Notes: generated by a model from the letters alone, not told the origin. A stretch of DNA of 64,000 nucleotides from Kaistella chaponensis (GCF_900156725.1 NZ_FTOI01000004.1:124001-188000), one strand, 5' to 3'; positions 8,098-17,893 are shown, counted from the stretch's first letter. Numbers and translations are program-made.

Positions 8098-10212
8098 CTA
8101 TTTTGTTACGAAACTCACTCCAAAGAGAAAATTGGTTCCCGCTTGTGAAAAGTAATAAGGTGTACTGTCATAAACAAAGCCATTATTCACATATTTTTTA
8201 TTGAGAACATTATTTACTAAAAGTTTAAAATCAATAGCCAATTTTTTCAATGTTAACGTATATTTTGCATTCAAATCCGCTAGGAAATAAGAAGATAATT
8301 TCAGGTTTTCGTTTTGGGTATTATCTAAGTATTGGGAACCGACAAACTGATTTTGCAGTCCAAAACTGAAATCTTTCGATGGACGATAATTCACCAGTAA
8401 ATTAGCGATGCTTTCTGGAGAAAATGAAATGTTTCTGTTTCCAAGGTTTTCAATTCCGGTCGCCGTTTCGTTTTTAAAGTCGATATTTTCATTTTTACTT
8501 AAAGTCAAATTTCCCGAAAGATTCCATTGTTCTGAGAGTTTTGCCAAAGCTCCAATTTCAATTCCAGCTCTGTAGCTTTTTCCTGAATTGACGCGGATAA
8601 ATTCCCCGATGTCATTAATCTTACCATTCAAAACCAGCTGATTCACGTAATTCATATAATATAAATTGGTCGTGAACGAGAAAATTCCCAGTGTTTTTTC
8701 AAGTCCTGCTTCGAAATCGTACAGTTTTTCGGCTTCCGTTTTTGGATTTGCGAAAAGATCATCGCGGTTTGGTTCCCGATGCGCAATGGCTGCAGAAACG
8801 AAAATTTTTCCCGCTGGAATTTTGTAATTAATTCCTGCTTTCGGATTGAAAAAGAGCCAATTTTGGTCCAAATCTGCGCCTTCGAAATCGCCCTGCGTTA
8901 CGATGGATGTTTTGTAATGAATCGTTCGAAGCTGCAAATCTCCGAAGAATTCGAACCGGTTTTTTGCGAGGATGAATTTCGCAAATCCGGCAAATTCATT
9001 TTTAACCGAATTGTTTCGGTAATATTCACTTTCAAAAATCTGCGGGAAGAAAACGCCGGTCACATTTCCAAAATGCTTTCCTTTATATTGATTTGCAACA
9101 ACGCCGAAATTTAAATCTAGATTGTTGAATTTTCCATAAAGCGTAGAAACTCCACCATAGAAATCATTATCGAGCCATTTTTTTCGAATGAAATCTGTTC
9201 TTTTGATCGTTTGATTGTTCACGAATAAATCTGGTAAATTGTATTTTGAAAATTTCGCGTCTTGCTTGTAATTTTCATAGTATCCTTTTCCTTTCGTGTA
9301 ATGTGCCGTAGTTTCTAAATTCCAGCTTTCATTAAATTTCTGATTCCATAAAAACTGATAATGATTTTGTCGGTAATTATCGGTTTCATTGTCGTAAAAA
9401 CCTACAATATTTTCGTAGTTTGCATCATAGATCGCTCCGGAATAATTGAATCTAGGATTGGTTTCCCAAGTCGCCTTATCAATTGCGTTCCAGGCTTGAT
9501 AGGTTTTTTCTTTACCGCCAAAAGCCAGCAATCTGATTTTGGTTTTGTTTTCTTCAAAAAGTGCTGAAAAATTGTAGGAATCTAAATCGGAAAAAGCACG
9601 GTCAATATATCCGTCAGAATGAATTTTGGTGTATCTTCCCATCAATGATAATCGATTGTTCCAGAATTTTCCAGTTCCAATTTCTGCAGAATATTTGTAA
9701 GTATTGAATGAGCCGTAACTGTTGTCCGATTTCACATAAAATTTTTCTTCAGGATTTTTAGAAATAATATTTACACTCGCACCGAAAGCGGAAACTCCGT
9801 TCGTAGAAGTTCCTACACCGCGCTGAATGATAATTTGAGAGGCAGAGCTTGCCAAATCGGGAACATCAACAAAGAAAGTTCCCTGGCTTTCGGAATCGTT
9901 GTACGGAACGCCGTTCATCATCACATTGATGCCGTTTCCACTGACACCACGAATTCTAAATCCGGTGTATCCAACTCCGTTTCCTGCATCTGAAGTTGAA
10001 ATTACGGAAATCTGATTTTTCAATAAAATCGGTAAATCCTGGCCGAGATTTTTTTGGTTGAGATCTTTGTCAACGTTGATGATTTCTTTGGAAACCGGTA
10101 AACGTTTGGTGAAATTGATACTTTCAATTTCCTGAATTTTTACAGAATCTTGCACGCTTTGCGCAAAATAAAATGGACCTGCGATAAGTCCAAAAAAAAT
10201 AAATCCTTTCAT
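8098..10212 (-). CDS. TonB-dependent receptor under TPP riboswitch (probable thiamin uptake)
   Basis: 704 aa. Signal peptide (about 1-18), plug domain (about 45-155, with FRIRGVSGNGINVMMNGVPY and the GASVNIISK end) and a 22-strand-type beta barrel to the C-terminus, closing with the NNVLNKKYVNN-type segment and a final aromatic-rich strand. There is no CarboxypepD-like N-terminal domain and no SusD partner. It is an outer-membrane active transporter energised by TonB. The leader carries a THI-element about 125 nt upstream, and TPP-controlled receptors of this type are known in Bacteroidota to import thiamin or its precursors. The substrate call rests on that riboswitch, not on the protein sequence. 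Confidence 0.85.
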   Translation of the reverse strand: MKGFIFFGLIAGPFYFAQSVQDSVKIQEIESINFTKRLPVSKEIINVDKDLNQKNLGQDLPILLKNQISVISTSDAGNGVGYTGFRIRGVSGNGINVMMNGVPYNDSESQGTFFVDVPDLASSASQIIIQRGVGTSTNGVSAFGASVNIISKNPEEKFYVKSDNSYGSFNTYKYSAEIGTGKFWNNRLSLMGRYTKIHSDGYIDRAFSDLDSYNFSALFEENKTKIRLLAFGGKEKTYQAWNAIDKATWETNPRFNYSGAIYDANYENIVGFYDNETDNYRQNHYQFLWNQKFNESWNLETTAHYTKGKGYYENYKQDAKFSKYNLPDLFVNNQTIKRTDFIRKKWLDNDFYGGVSTLYGKFNNLDLNFGVVANQYKGKHFGNVTGVFFPQIFESEYYRNNSVKNEFAGFAKFILAKNRFEFFGDLQLRTIHYKTSIVTQGDFEGADLDQNWLFFNPKAGINYKIPAGKIFVSAAIAHREPNRDDLFANPKTEAEKLYDFEAGLEKTLGIFSFTTNLYYMNYVNQLVLNGKINDIGEFIRVNSGKSYRAGIEIGALAKLSEQWNLSGNLTLSKNENIDFKNETATGIENLGNRNISFSPESIANLLVNYRPSKDFSFGLQNQFVGSQYLDNTQNENLKLSSYFLADLNAKYTLTLKKLAIDFKLLVNNVLNKKYVNNGFVYDSTPYYFSQAGTNFLFGVSFVTK

Positions 10213-10335
10213 TCTTTTAATTTTTAAGATTAATTGAATAAAAGGGGCGATTAAAAAAATGTAACAATTTGGTCATTTTACAATCTAACAATAACATTGG
10301 TAAATTGATGCATTGTTAAATTGGTACATTAACAA

Positions 10336-10403
10336 ACTTCCCTAAACAGCATTACCTGTTCCAGGTTCATTGGGTATAATCTCAGCTTATTACAGCACCC
10401 CTT
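10336..10403 (-). ncRNA. TPP riboswitch (THI element)
   Basis: Read on the minus strand, the conserved THI-box blocks occur in order and with normal spacing: GGGGTGC (10395-10401), CTGAGA (about 10380-10385), ACCC (10372-10375), GAACCTG (10362-10368), CAGGTAATGC (10349-10358) and AGGGAA (10338-10343). The P3 arm is short, as in other bacterial examples. It precedes the receptor gene by about 120 nt. Ligand is thiamin pyrophosphate by family knowledge; binding would be expected to lower receptor expression. Confidence 0.92.
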
Positions 10404-10415
10404 ATAATTCTGAAG

Positions 10416-10423
10416 CAAAATTA
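10416..10423 (-). promoter_or_regulatory. -7 promoter box before the TPP riboswitch
   Basis: TAATTTTG on the minus strand fits TAnnTTTG. A start a few bases downstream would put the riboswitch at the very 5' end of the receptor mRNA, as expected. No clear -33 box. Confidence 0.5.
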
Positions 10424-10435
10424 CAACAAATTTTT

Positions 10436-11194
10436 CTAATATTTTCTACTGTTGAGGTCGATATAGAAATAATTCGTGCCGTCTTCTGTTACTTCAAACA
10501 GACGCGCAATTTTCCAGCTGTAATTTCTCTTGATATCCGAATATTGAAAAGGAATAATCGTTTTGTTGTTCACATCGATAATTCCGAATTTATTATCACG
10601 AATAGCTATTATCATTGGGTTTTTTAAGTCATCGCCTTCCAAGATATGAAGGTAATCATATTGCGGATAAATCGTAAATTGGCGATAATCTGCGGCGTTT
10701 TCAAATTTCGAATCTTCTATAATTCCGTAGTATTTTCCTAAAATGTAGCCATGAAAAAGTTGGGTTTTAAATTCGGGTTTGCATTTTCCTAAATCGCTGT
10801 CTATGAATTGATAAACGCGTTTTCCTGCAATATCAATTCTGAAATCTTCACCATTTATGCGAACGGATGCATATTCATTTGAACCATAAATTTTCACTTT
10901 TTCATTGGGGGAATTCAAAAGATTGCAATCTTCTGCAAAAAATCCCACATTGCTGTATTCGGGTTTGATGAGTACTTTTCCTTTCTGATTGATGAAGCCA
11001 AATTTGCCTTCGATTTTCTTAGGAATCAGAGCCGAAACGGAATCATTAATTTTTATGAGATCTGGGTTTGCTTTTAAAGTCAATTGTTTAGAAACGAACG
11101 CTTTTTTAACCATAAATTTTTTCGAGATCCTCTTTTTCTGACCCGATAAAGCAACCGAAAAAATCAATATAAATATGATCAAAATATTCTTCAT
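10436..11194 (-). CDS. WG-repeat protein, secreted
   Basis: 252 aa. A signal peptide (about 1-18) is followed by WG/KWG-like repeats (PF14903): KFGFINQKGKVLIKPEY at about residues 64-80, a less clear copy around 155-175 (YYGIIED then IYPQYDYL), and KFGIIDVNNKTIIPFQY near 203-220. Such repeats form small beta modules of unknown binding role, common in Bacteroidota periplasmic or surface proteins. The gene starts close to the DUF2752 gene upstream (37 nt) and could share its transcript. Its 3' end abuts the promoter of the TPP-controlled receptor. Confidence 0.75.
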   Translation of the reverse strand: MKNILIIFILIFSVALSGQKKRISKKFMVKKAFVSKQLTLKANPDLIKINDSVSALIPKKIEGKFGFINQKGKVLIKPEYSNVGFFAEDCNLLNSPNEKVKIYGSNEYASVRINGEDFRIDIAGKRVYQFIDSDLGKCKPEFKTQLFHGYILGKYYGIIEDSKFENAADYRQFTIYPQYDYLHILEGDDLKNPMIIAIRDNKFGIIDVNNKTIIPFQYSDIKRNYSWKIARLFEVTEDGTNYFYIDLNSRKY

Positions 11195-11231
11195 AAAATT
11201 CTCTTAACAAATTTTCTTCAAAAATAAGATT

Positions 11232-11612
11232 TTAAAAATTCCGGAAAACGAAGAACAAAATAATCACGACCGCAATAATATATATTGCAGTTTTTCCGAA
11301 AAGTGCTTTACGGATTTTAGGAAAGGAATATTTTAAACCGAACCATTCAAATAAGATCCCTATAAAAACATAAGGAATCGCAATAATAAATAAAGGGTTA
11401 TAAGAAAATGCCTGTCTGAATTCACCATGAAGCAGAGCATGCAGCGCTCGTTGACTGCCACAACCTGGACAATCGAATCCGGTGGTAAATTTAAAGGGAC
11501 ATTTTAATAAAAAACGATTTGACTCGGGATTAAAGACATAATAAAAAACCAATCCACTTCCGATAATGATGGCAAAAAGTAAGGTTGAGTAATATTTTTT
11601 ATTGATGATCAT
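11232..11612 (-). CDS. DUF2752 membrane protein
   Basis: 126 aa, three predicted membrane segments (about 9-28, 72-92 and 105-124). Between the first two is the DUF2752 hallmark: Cys38, then the cysteine cluster CPGCGSQRA with Cys48 and Cys51, followed by HALLHG. The family is widespread and has no established function. The ATG overlaps the stop of the dispanin-like gene by one base (TAATG), so the two are translationally coupled. Confidence 0.88.
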   Translation of the reverse strand: MIINKKYYSTLLFAIIIGSGLVFYYVFNPESNRFLLKCPFKFTTGFDCPGCGSQRALHALLHGEFRQAFSYNPLFIIAIPYVFIGILFEWFGLKYSFPKIRKALFGKTAIYIIAVVIILFFVFRNF

Positions 11613-11902
11613 TAACTGTTATAATATCCGGCGAAAACTCCTAAAACTGCCATAATTCCTACTGCAATAACCGCAAAAATCCCAAATGCAACACTTATAA
11701 TGACTAAGGTTTTTGCTGTTTTAGATGAACTTTCGGCTCCTGCAATATCGCCGCGGTAAAATTTAGATTCTACACCAGCTGAATAAATGATACTGATGAT
11801 TCCCAAAATCTGACAACAGAAAATAGTGACTAAAATAGATTCTACCAACCATGTTTTTGGCGGAATCGAATTTGAATTAAGGTTTGAGTCTTGGTTGGTC
11901 AT
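11612..11902 (-). CDS. CD225/dispanin family membrane protein
   Basis: 96 aa. It has the two-helix layout of the CD225/dispanin (interferon-induced transmembrane-like) family, PF04505: the lead helix LVESILVTIFCCQILGIISI (about 20-39), a loop with the conserved Y..G....A (about 48-62), and a second helix (about 67-92). A glycine- and aromatic-rich C-terminus closes it. The gene is translationally coupled to DUF2752 (shared base at 11612). In bacteria, small dispanins are often found with DUF2752 proteins; the role is not known. Confidence 0.85.
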   Translation of the reverse strand: MTNQDSNLNSNSIPPKTWLVESILVTIFCCQILGIISIIYSAGVESKFYRGDIAGAESSSKTAKTLVIISVAFGIFAVIAVGIMAVLGVFAGYYNS

Positions 11903-12000
11903 TTAAATATTTTTGATAAAAATAGTAAAAAATAGATGACGAGCATTATATTTATTTTAATTCTAAATCAGTTTAACCAATATTTCATTCAAAAATTTTG

Positions 12001-12008
12001 TATTTTTG
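12001..12008 (+). promoter_or_regulatory. -7 promoter box of aconitase gene
   Basis: TATTTTTG matches TAnnTTTG, 33 nt before the aconitase ATG. No convincing -33 box at 19-20 nt upstream. Confidence 0.45.
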
Positions 12009-12041
12009 AAATTCTTTAATTTTTACTAAAAATATACAGAT

Positions 12042-14318
12042 ATGACGTTTGACCTTGATATGATTAAAAAAGTGTATGAGCTTTACCCTGAGAGAGTTGC
12101 GAAAGCGCGCGAAGTAGTAGGAAAGCCTCTTACCTTATCAGAAAAGATTCTTTATACCCACCTTTGGGAAGGTAGTGCATCGCAATCTTATGAAAGAGGA
12201 AATTCTTATGTAGATTTCGCTCCAGATAGAGTAGCAATGCAGGATGCAACTGCGCAAATGGCGTTATTGCAATTTATGCAAGCCGGAAAATCAAAAGTTG
12301 CTGTTCCTTCAACTGCTCATGCCGATCACTTGATTCAGGCGAGAGTTGGTGCAGAATCAGATTTACAAGAAGGAATCAATAAAAATTCAGAAGTATTTAA
12401 TTTCTTAAGTTCTGTTTGCGATAAATATGGAATTGGTTTTTGGAAACCAGGAGCTGGAATTATTCATCAAGTTGTTTTAGAAAATTATGCATTTCCAGGT
12501 GGAATGATGATTGGAACAGATTCTCACACCGTAAATGCAGGCGGTTTAGGAATGGTTGCTATCGGAGTTGGTGGTGCAGATGCTGTAGATGTAATGGCAG
12601 GAATGGCGTGGGAATTAAAAATGCCAAAATTAATTGGTATTAAATTAACAGGAAAATTAAACGGCTGGACTGCCGCGAAAGATATTATTTTGAAAGTTGC
12701 CGGAATTCTTACCGTTAAAGGTGGAACTGGTTGCATTGTTGAATATTTCGGTGAAGGTGCAAAATCACTTTCTGCAACAGGAAAAGGAACAATCTGTAAC
12801 ATGGGTGCAGAAATTGGAGCGACCACTTCAACTTTTGGATACGATGATTCCATGAGAAGATACTTAGCCGCAACCGGAAGACAAGATGTTGTAGATGCTG
12901 CAGATCAGATTGCAGAACATTTAACAGGAGATGATGAGGTTTACGCAAACCCGGAATTGTATTTCGATCAGGTTATTGAAATTAATTTGGATGAATTGAC
13001 TCCGCATTTAAATGGACCTTTTACCCCAGATTTAGCAACTCCAGTTGCAGAATTTCATGATAAAGCAGTTGCAAACGGATGGCCAATCGAAGTTGAATGG
13101 GCTTTAATTGGATCTTGTACGAATTCTTCCTACGAAGATTTATCCAGAGCTGCTTCTATTGTAGAAGATGCGTTTGCTAAAGGCGTAAAACCAAAAGCAA
13201 TTTTAGGAATTAACCCAGGGTCTGAACAAGTGAAATTTACGGCAGAAAGAGACGGTTTCTTAGATTCTTTTAGAAAATTTGAATCCGCTAGAATCTTTAC
13301 CAATGCTTGTGGACCATGTATCGGACAATGGGACAGAGAAGGTTCTGATAAAGGCGAGAAAAATTCGATTATTCACTCTTTCAACAGAAACTTTGCGAAA
13401 AGAGCAGATGGAAATCCTAATACGCACGCATTTGTAGCTTCCCCAGAAATGGTTGCTGCAGTTGCAATCTCAGGAAGATTAGATTTTAATCCAATCACCG
13501 ATACTTTGACCAATCAAAATGGAGAACAAGTTAAACTTGATGAACCTGTCGGAATGGAATTGCCTCCAAGAGGTTTCGCTGTAGATGATAACGGTTATCA
13601 AGCACCTTCACAAGATGGTTCTGCAGTTCAGGTTAAGGTAAGTCCTACATCAGATCGCTTACAATTATTAGAACCTTTCCAACCTTGGAACGGGCAAAAT
13701 ATTACAGGAGCGAAAGTTTTAATTAAAGCTTTCGGAAAATGTACAACCGACCATATTTCTATGGCAGGACCTTGGTTGAAATACCGTGGTCATTTGGATA
13801 ATATTTCCAACAACATGTTGATTGGTGCAATCAATGCCTATAACATGGAAACCAATACCGTAAAAAATCTTCTAACCGGAGAATATGGCGAAGTTCCTGC
13901 AGTAGCAAGAGCGTACAAAGCAGCCGGAATTCCTACCATCGTTGTTGGTGATCAAAACTACGGTGAAGGTTCCTCTAGAGAACACGCTGCAATGGAACCG
14001 AGACATCTTGGTGTGAAAGCAGTTTTGGTAAAATCTTTCGCCAGAATTCACGAAACGAATTTGAAAAAACAAGGTATGCTTGGATTGACTTTCGCGAATG
14101 AAGCAGACTATGATAAATTCAGAGAAGATGATTCGGTTAATTTCTTAGATTTGGATCAATTTGCGCCAGGAAAACAATTGACTTTAGAGCTTGTTCATGC
14201 TGATGGAACAGTTGATACCATCTTAACCAACCATACTTACAATGCACAGCAAATCGATTGGTTTAAAGCAGGTTCTGCCTTAAATTTGATCGCTGCCGAA
14301 GCCGCAAGAAACGCTTAA
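12042..14318 (+). CDS. acn: Aconitate hydratase (mitochondrial type)
   Basis: 758 aa, close to the usual length for the mitochondrial-like aconitases of Bacteroidota. It isomerises citrate to isocitrate in the TCA cycle in the cytosol. The three [4Fe-4S] ligands are seen as Cys359 (GSCTN) and the pair Cys423/Cys426 (ACGPCIGQW). The swivelling C-terminal domain includes [15 protein letters not shown], which holds the substrate-binding arginine. It is followed by a strong terminator and is monocistronic; no gltA or icd is adjacent. Confidence 0.96.
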   Translation: MTFDLDMIKKVYELYPERVAKAREVVGKPLTLSEKILYTHLWEGSASQSYERGNSYVDFAPDRVAMQDATAQMALLQFMQAGKSKVAVPSTAHADHLIQARVGAESDLQEGINKNSEVFNFLSSVCDKYGIGFWKPGAGIIHQVVLENYAFPGGMMIGTDSHTVNAGGLGMVAIGVGGADAVDVMAGMAWELKMPKLIGIKLTGKLNGWTAAKDIILKVAGILTVKGGTGCIVEYFGEGAKSLSATGKGTICNMGAEIGATTSTFGYDDSMRRYLAATGRQDVVDAADQIAEHLTGDDEVYANPELYFDQVIEINLDELTPHLNGPFTPDLATPVAEFHDKAVANGWPIEVEWALIGSCTNSSYEDLSRAASIVEDAFAKGVKPKAILGINPGSEQVKFTAERDGFLDSFRKFESARIFTNACGPCIGQWDREGSDKGEKNSIIHSFNRNFAKRADGNPNTHAFVASPEMVAAVAISGRLDFNPITDTLTNQNGEQVKLDEPVGMELPPRGFAVDDNGYQAPSQDGSAVQVKVSPTSDRLQLLEPFQPWNGQNITGAKVLIKAFGKCTTDHISMAGPWLKYRGHLDNISNNMLIGAINAYNMETNTVKNLLTGEYGEVPAVARAYKAAGIPTIVVGDQNYGEGSSREHAAMEPRHLGVKAVLVKSFARIHETNLKKQGMLGLTFANEADYDKFREDDSVNFLDLDQFAPGKQLTLELVHADGTVDTILTNHTYNAQQIDWFKAGSALNLIAAEAARNA

Positions 14319-14338
14319 TTTATTTTTTCAATATGATC

Positions 14339-14370
14339 AAAACCACCCAAAATATTGGGTGGTTTTTTTA
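14339..14370 (+). terminator. Rho-independent terminator
   Basis: Perfect 10-bp stem AACCACCCAA/TTGGGTGGTT (14341-14350 with 14355-14364) and a following T run. It ends the aconitase transcript. Confidence 0.9.
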
Positions 14371-14427
14371 TTGAAAGTAATGTAACAAATCACGCGAAAA
14401 ATCGTCTAATTCGATAGAAAATCATTT

Positions 14428-16557
14428 ATGACCCTAAAATTATTCCCTGCAGTTGCAGCCTTATTTTTTTTCCAGATTTCCTTTTCCCAGGAAAAATCAT
14501 CATCAGAAACGAAAGAAAAAAATATTGAAGGCGTAACCATTACCAAAGTTAAAAAAGCCATTGAGCAAAAAGCAGATCGAACCATTTTCGATTTCTCCGA
14601 ACAGCCGAATTTAAATTCCGGATCTGTGATGGAAGGAATCAAAAAGCTTCCGGGTTTAATCGCTTCTGATGTTGCCGGAATGCTCTATCAAGGGAAACAA
14701 TTAGCCGTTTTTATGGACGGAAGACCTCTGAATATTTCCAGTAATGAACTGAATTCTTTCTTGGAAGGAATGCCCGCAAATTCTATCGAAAAAATAGAAA
14801 TCATCACCCAACCCGGCGCAGAATTCCCCGCAACTTCTGGTGGCGCAATCATGAATATTGTTACCAGTAAAACGGCGAAGAATTATTTAACAGCGACCTA
14901 TGCAGGCAATTATACTTTCACGAACGAAGAAAAATGGAGAAATCGTACCAATAATTCCATCACCTTAAATGCAAGAAATAAATATTTTGGGTGGCAAATC
15001 AACGCGGGTCAAAATTATCGGGAGAGTTTAATGGATTCTAATCAGGATCAGTTAGCCTTCATTAATTCTGACCGAATTAACCGCGGAATTTTTGCTAAAA
15101 CTGCTGTTACAATTGACTTGGGAATAGATCGATTGCTTTTGAATTATGATTTTTACAAAAACGACAGCGATGTTTATAACCTCAGTTCCGGAAGGTTCGG
15201 TGGGAATTCTTATGTTCAAAATTCCTTTTTGGATTCAGAAAATTACCGAAATGAAGCGGTGGTAACTTATCAGAAAAAATTCAGCGATAAAGGGAAGAAA
15301 TTAGATTTCAAAGCTTCTTATTCACAGGCTGATTCGCAGTTTAATCAGCAAAACGAGAATGTTTCTCTGGATGTTTTAGACAATTCTTCGGTGATGAAAG
15401 TTTCTAATTTTCGGGTTGACTATTCGCAGCCATTGAAAATTTTAGATGATGGAAAAGTAAGTTTCGGTGGACTTTATGAAAAACAAAATTACAATACAGC
15501 GAGTTTTAAATTTACGAATTTAGATTATCAAAAATTAAATGCGGCGGTTTATTTAGAATTTCAGGCGACTTTGAAAAAAGTAGATTTTATTCTAGGAACC
15601 CGTGCTGAAGATTATGATATCTCTGGAACCGCTTTTAATTACTCCAAAAACCGATATGAGGATCTTACGGTGTTTAAAAAATTCAAATTTTTTCCGAATG
15701 CAAGTGTTCAGTATAATTTCGCAAAGCAGGTTTATTTTGCCCTCAATTATAATAAGAAAATTTCTTTACCGAGTGTTTCCGTTTTAAATCCGAATAACAC
15801 CACTTTTGAGGGACCAAATTCCCAATCTGCCGGAAATCCTAATTTAGAACCAACGATCTTTGATAATTATGAAGCGAAACTAAGCGCAGTTGATTATGTT
15901 TTTATAGGATATAATTTGAGTGTGGCGAAAAATCAGGTGGTACAAAAAATCAGCAGGGTAGGAGATGTAATCATCAATTCTCAGGATAATGTATCGCAAT
16001 TAAAAATCCATAATTTTAATGTCGGTTTCCCGATTCCGTTTGCGATTTTTAATACACCAATGAAAGAGTTGTTGAAGTTTAATATGAATCCCGACAAATT
16101 GAATTTTGTTTATATTTATTCTGCCTATCAATTGCATCAATTACCCGATATTAGTACGAAAGGATTCTGGGTTTTCAATTTCATGGCGCAGCTTATTTTG
16201 CCGAAAGACATCAAGTTCGTCGCCAATTATAATTATCTCACCACCAAAGGGAATTACTATTATTTCGTGGCAGATCAACCATTCAGCAATTCTTTAAATC
16301 TTACCATTTCCAAAAAATTCATGAGTGATCGATTGAATGTTTCGCTTTTTGCGGATGATGTTTTCAACACGCAGGAGACAGCGCTGCATTCCATTTCCAG
16401 TATTCCAAATGTTAATCTTTCGAGTAAATATGATTCGCAAAGATTTGGAATCTCGTTAAATTATAAAATCCCAACGAAAAATAAAAACGCGAAAATTGAT
16501 CCAAACCTTTTAGATAAAGAAAAAAAGGAAGAAGGTGGTTTAATTCCGGCGCAATAA
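14428..16557 (+). CDS. TonB-dependent receptor / outer-membrane beta-barrel family
   Basis: 709 aa. Signal peptide (about 1-20, ending SFSQ), then a plug with MEGIKKLPGL, AVFMDGRPL and IEKIEIITQPGAEF ... GGAIMNIVTSK (about 70-155). The rest is a beta-barrel of the outer-membrane beta-barrel family typical of Bacteroidota (the OMP_b-brl_3 type), with a C-terminal extension IDPNLLDKEKKEEGG. It differs from the SusC type: no carboxypeptidase-like domain and no SusD neighbour. The ligand is unknown, and no metal- or vitamin-responsive element is visible upstream. Confidence 0.82.
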   Translation: MTLKLFPAVAALFFFQISFSQEKSSSETKEKNIEGVTITKVKKAIEQKADRTIFDFSEQPNLNSGSVMEGIKKLPGLIASDVAGMLYQGKQLAVFMDGRPLNISSNELNSFLEGMPANSIEKIEIITQPGAEFPATSGGAIMNIVTSKTAKNYLTATYAGNYTFTNEEKWRNRTNNSITLNARNKYFGWQINAGQNYRESLMDSNQDQLAFINSDRINRGIFAKTAVTIDLGIDRLLLNYDFYKNDSDVYNLSSGRFGGNSYVQNSFLDSENYRNEAVVTYQKKFSDKGKKLDFKASYSQADSQFNQQNENVSLDVLDNSSVMKVSNFRVDYSQPLKILDDGKVSFGGLYEKQNYNTASFKFTNLDYQKLNAAVYLEFQATLKKVDFILGTRAEDYDISGTAFNYSKNRYEDLTVFKKFKFFPNASVQYNFAKQVYFALNYNKKISLPSVSVLNPNNTTFEGPNSQSAGNPNLEPTIFDNYEAKLSAVDYVFIGYNLSVAKNQVVQKISRVGDVIINSQDNVSQLKIHNFNVGFPIPFAIFNTPMKELLKFNMNPDKLNFVYIYSAYQLHQLPDISTKGFWVFNFMAQLILPKDIKFVANYNYLTTKGNYYYFVADQPFSNSLNLTISKKFMSDRLNVSLFADDVFNTQETALHSISSIPNVNLSSKYDSQRFGISLNYKIPTKNKNAKIDPNLLDKEKKEEGGLIPAQ

Positions 16558-16634
16558 TATTCCATAATTGATCAAAAAAAAATTCCGCATTATTCGTGTG
16601 TAATTTTTTTTAGGTCAAAATTTTCGTTAAAAAA

Positions 16635-17312
16635 TTAATCTTCACATGCGTTCCAAACCGGATCGTTTTCCGGAACTTTTGCGGTAAGTATTATATTTTC
16701 GTTTGAAACGGGATGTTTAAATTCTAATTTTCTGGCATGAAGGTGAATTCCACCATCAGGATTTGACCGCGGAGAACCATATTTTAGATCACCTTTGATC
16801 GGAACACCAATTTTTGAAAGTTGTGCCCGGATTTGATGATGACGCCCAGTTTCCAGATCGATTTCCAAGAGTTGAAAATTATCTAAAGTTTTGATGATTT
16901 CATAATTGAGAATCGATTCTTTCGCTCCGTCTGTAACTTTCGGGAAAACCGTGGCTTTGTTATTTTTTTCGTTTTTTTTCAGGTAATGAACCAACCGTTG
17001 CGATGGTGGAATGGCAACTTTTGGAACTACCGCCCAATACGTTTTTTTGATTTCGCGGTTTTTTACCATTTGCGTTAAACGCGTCAAAGCTTTGGACGTT
17101 TTAGCGTAAATAACAAGTCCAGAAGTAGGTCTGTCAATTCGGTGAACCAAACCAAGAAATACATTTCCGGGTTTTTTATCCTTTATTTTAATGAAATTTT
17201 TCAGAGAATCGAGAAGAGATTCGTCGCCAGTTTTATCGCCCTGAACAAGTTGCCCGGCTTTTTTATTGATGACTAACAGATGATTATCTTCGAAAACGAC
17301 TTGTTCCTGCAT
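16635..17312 (-). CDS. RluA-family pseudouridine synthase
   Basis: 225 aa, one domain without an S4 RNA-binding domain. The catalytic motif is LVHRIDRPTSG with Asp60. The downstream conserved block RHHQIRAQL and the KYG segment are also present. The enzyme converts uridine to pseudouridine in rRNA or tRNA; the short S4-less form suits the RluA/TruC/RluC-like group, but the target site cannot be read from sequence. Confidence 0.9.
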   Translation of the reverse strand: MQEQVVFEDNHLLVINKKAGQLVQGDKTGDESLLDSLKNFIKIKDKKPGNVFLGLVHRIDRPTSGLVIYAKTSKALTRLTQMVKNREIKKTYWAVVPKVAIPPSQRLVHYLKKNEKNNKATVFPKVTDGAKESILNYEIIKTLDNFQLLEIDLETGRHHQIRAQLSKIGVPIKGDLKYGSPRSNPDGGIHLHARKLEFKHPVSNENIILTAKVPENDPVWNACED

Positions 17313-17380
17313 GGTGATAAATTACGAACCGCAAATTTACGGTAAAAAAGACTGTTTACGAATGGCGCAGAAGAGTTTTA

Positions 17381-17893
17381 TTAGGAACTGAGATATTTTT
17401 TTAAAAACGTTTGTTGGGAGTCAAACGCGATTTCGTTTAGATCGATGTCTGCTTTTTTTATCCACACGGTTTCAGAAATCTCAGAAATTTCCATTTCGAC
17501 GGTGAATTTTTCAGAAACTTCGTACTTGTAAAAAAGATCTAGCGTATTGTAAAGGATATTTTTGTATTCGTAGGTATTGGGTAAAGCGGCGAGATATTTT
17601 AACTTAGAAAGGTCCACTTTAATTTTCATTTCTTCGAAAAGCTCGCGAACGCAGGTTTCTTCAACACTTTCTTTAGGATCTACGAAACCTCCTGCTAAAT
17701 CGAGTTTTCCTTTTTTGGGATCCTGATTTCTTCGGGTGAAAAGAATTTCATCTTTAAAGGTAATTAAAACTGCAACTGCACCCGCAACATTATGGTACAA
17801 AACAAAGTTACATTGGGAGCAAGACCATTTTTTTTCTTGGTCCCAAATTAAGGTTTCGTGTCCACATTTTGGGCAGAAATTCAATTCGTTCAT
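17381..17893 (-). CDS. NUDIX hydrolase with N-terminal zinc ribbon
   Basis: 170 aa. A zinc ribbon with CPKC and CSQC (Cys7, Cys10, Cys25, Cys28) precedes the Nudix domain. The Nudix box runs from Gly69 to Ile91 and fits GX5EX7REUXEEXGU, with Glu75 and the metal-binding R-E-x-x-E-E core at 83-88. Such proteins hydrolyse nucleoside-diphosphate-linked substrates; the ribbon is reminiscent of NudC-like NAD pyrophosphatases but the protein is shorter. Its ATG overlaps the xerD stop by 4 nt, so it is the second gene of a xerD unit. Confidence 0.85.
   Translation of the reverse strand: MNELNFCPKCGHETLIWDQEKKWSCSQCNFVLYHNVAGAVAVLITFKDEILFTRRNQDPKKGKLDLAGGFVDPKESVEETCVRELFEEMKIKVDLSKLKYLAALPNTYEYKNILYNTLDLFYKYEVSEKFTVEMEISEISETVWIKKADIDLNEIAFDSQQTFLKKYLSS

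Noticed and set aside
10370-10627. 85-codon open frame on the plus strand across the riboswitch and WG gene
   Set aside because: It overlaps the riboswitch and the WG-repeat gene in the opposite direction; no family match.
12524-12948. Open frames on the minus strand inside the aconitase gene
   Set aside because: Shadows of a strongly conserved gene; composition unlike the neighbours and no known domain.
8098-16557. SusCD-type polysaccharide utilisation locus
   Set aside because: Neither TonB receptor has a SusD partner or glycoside hydrolase next to it.
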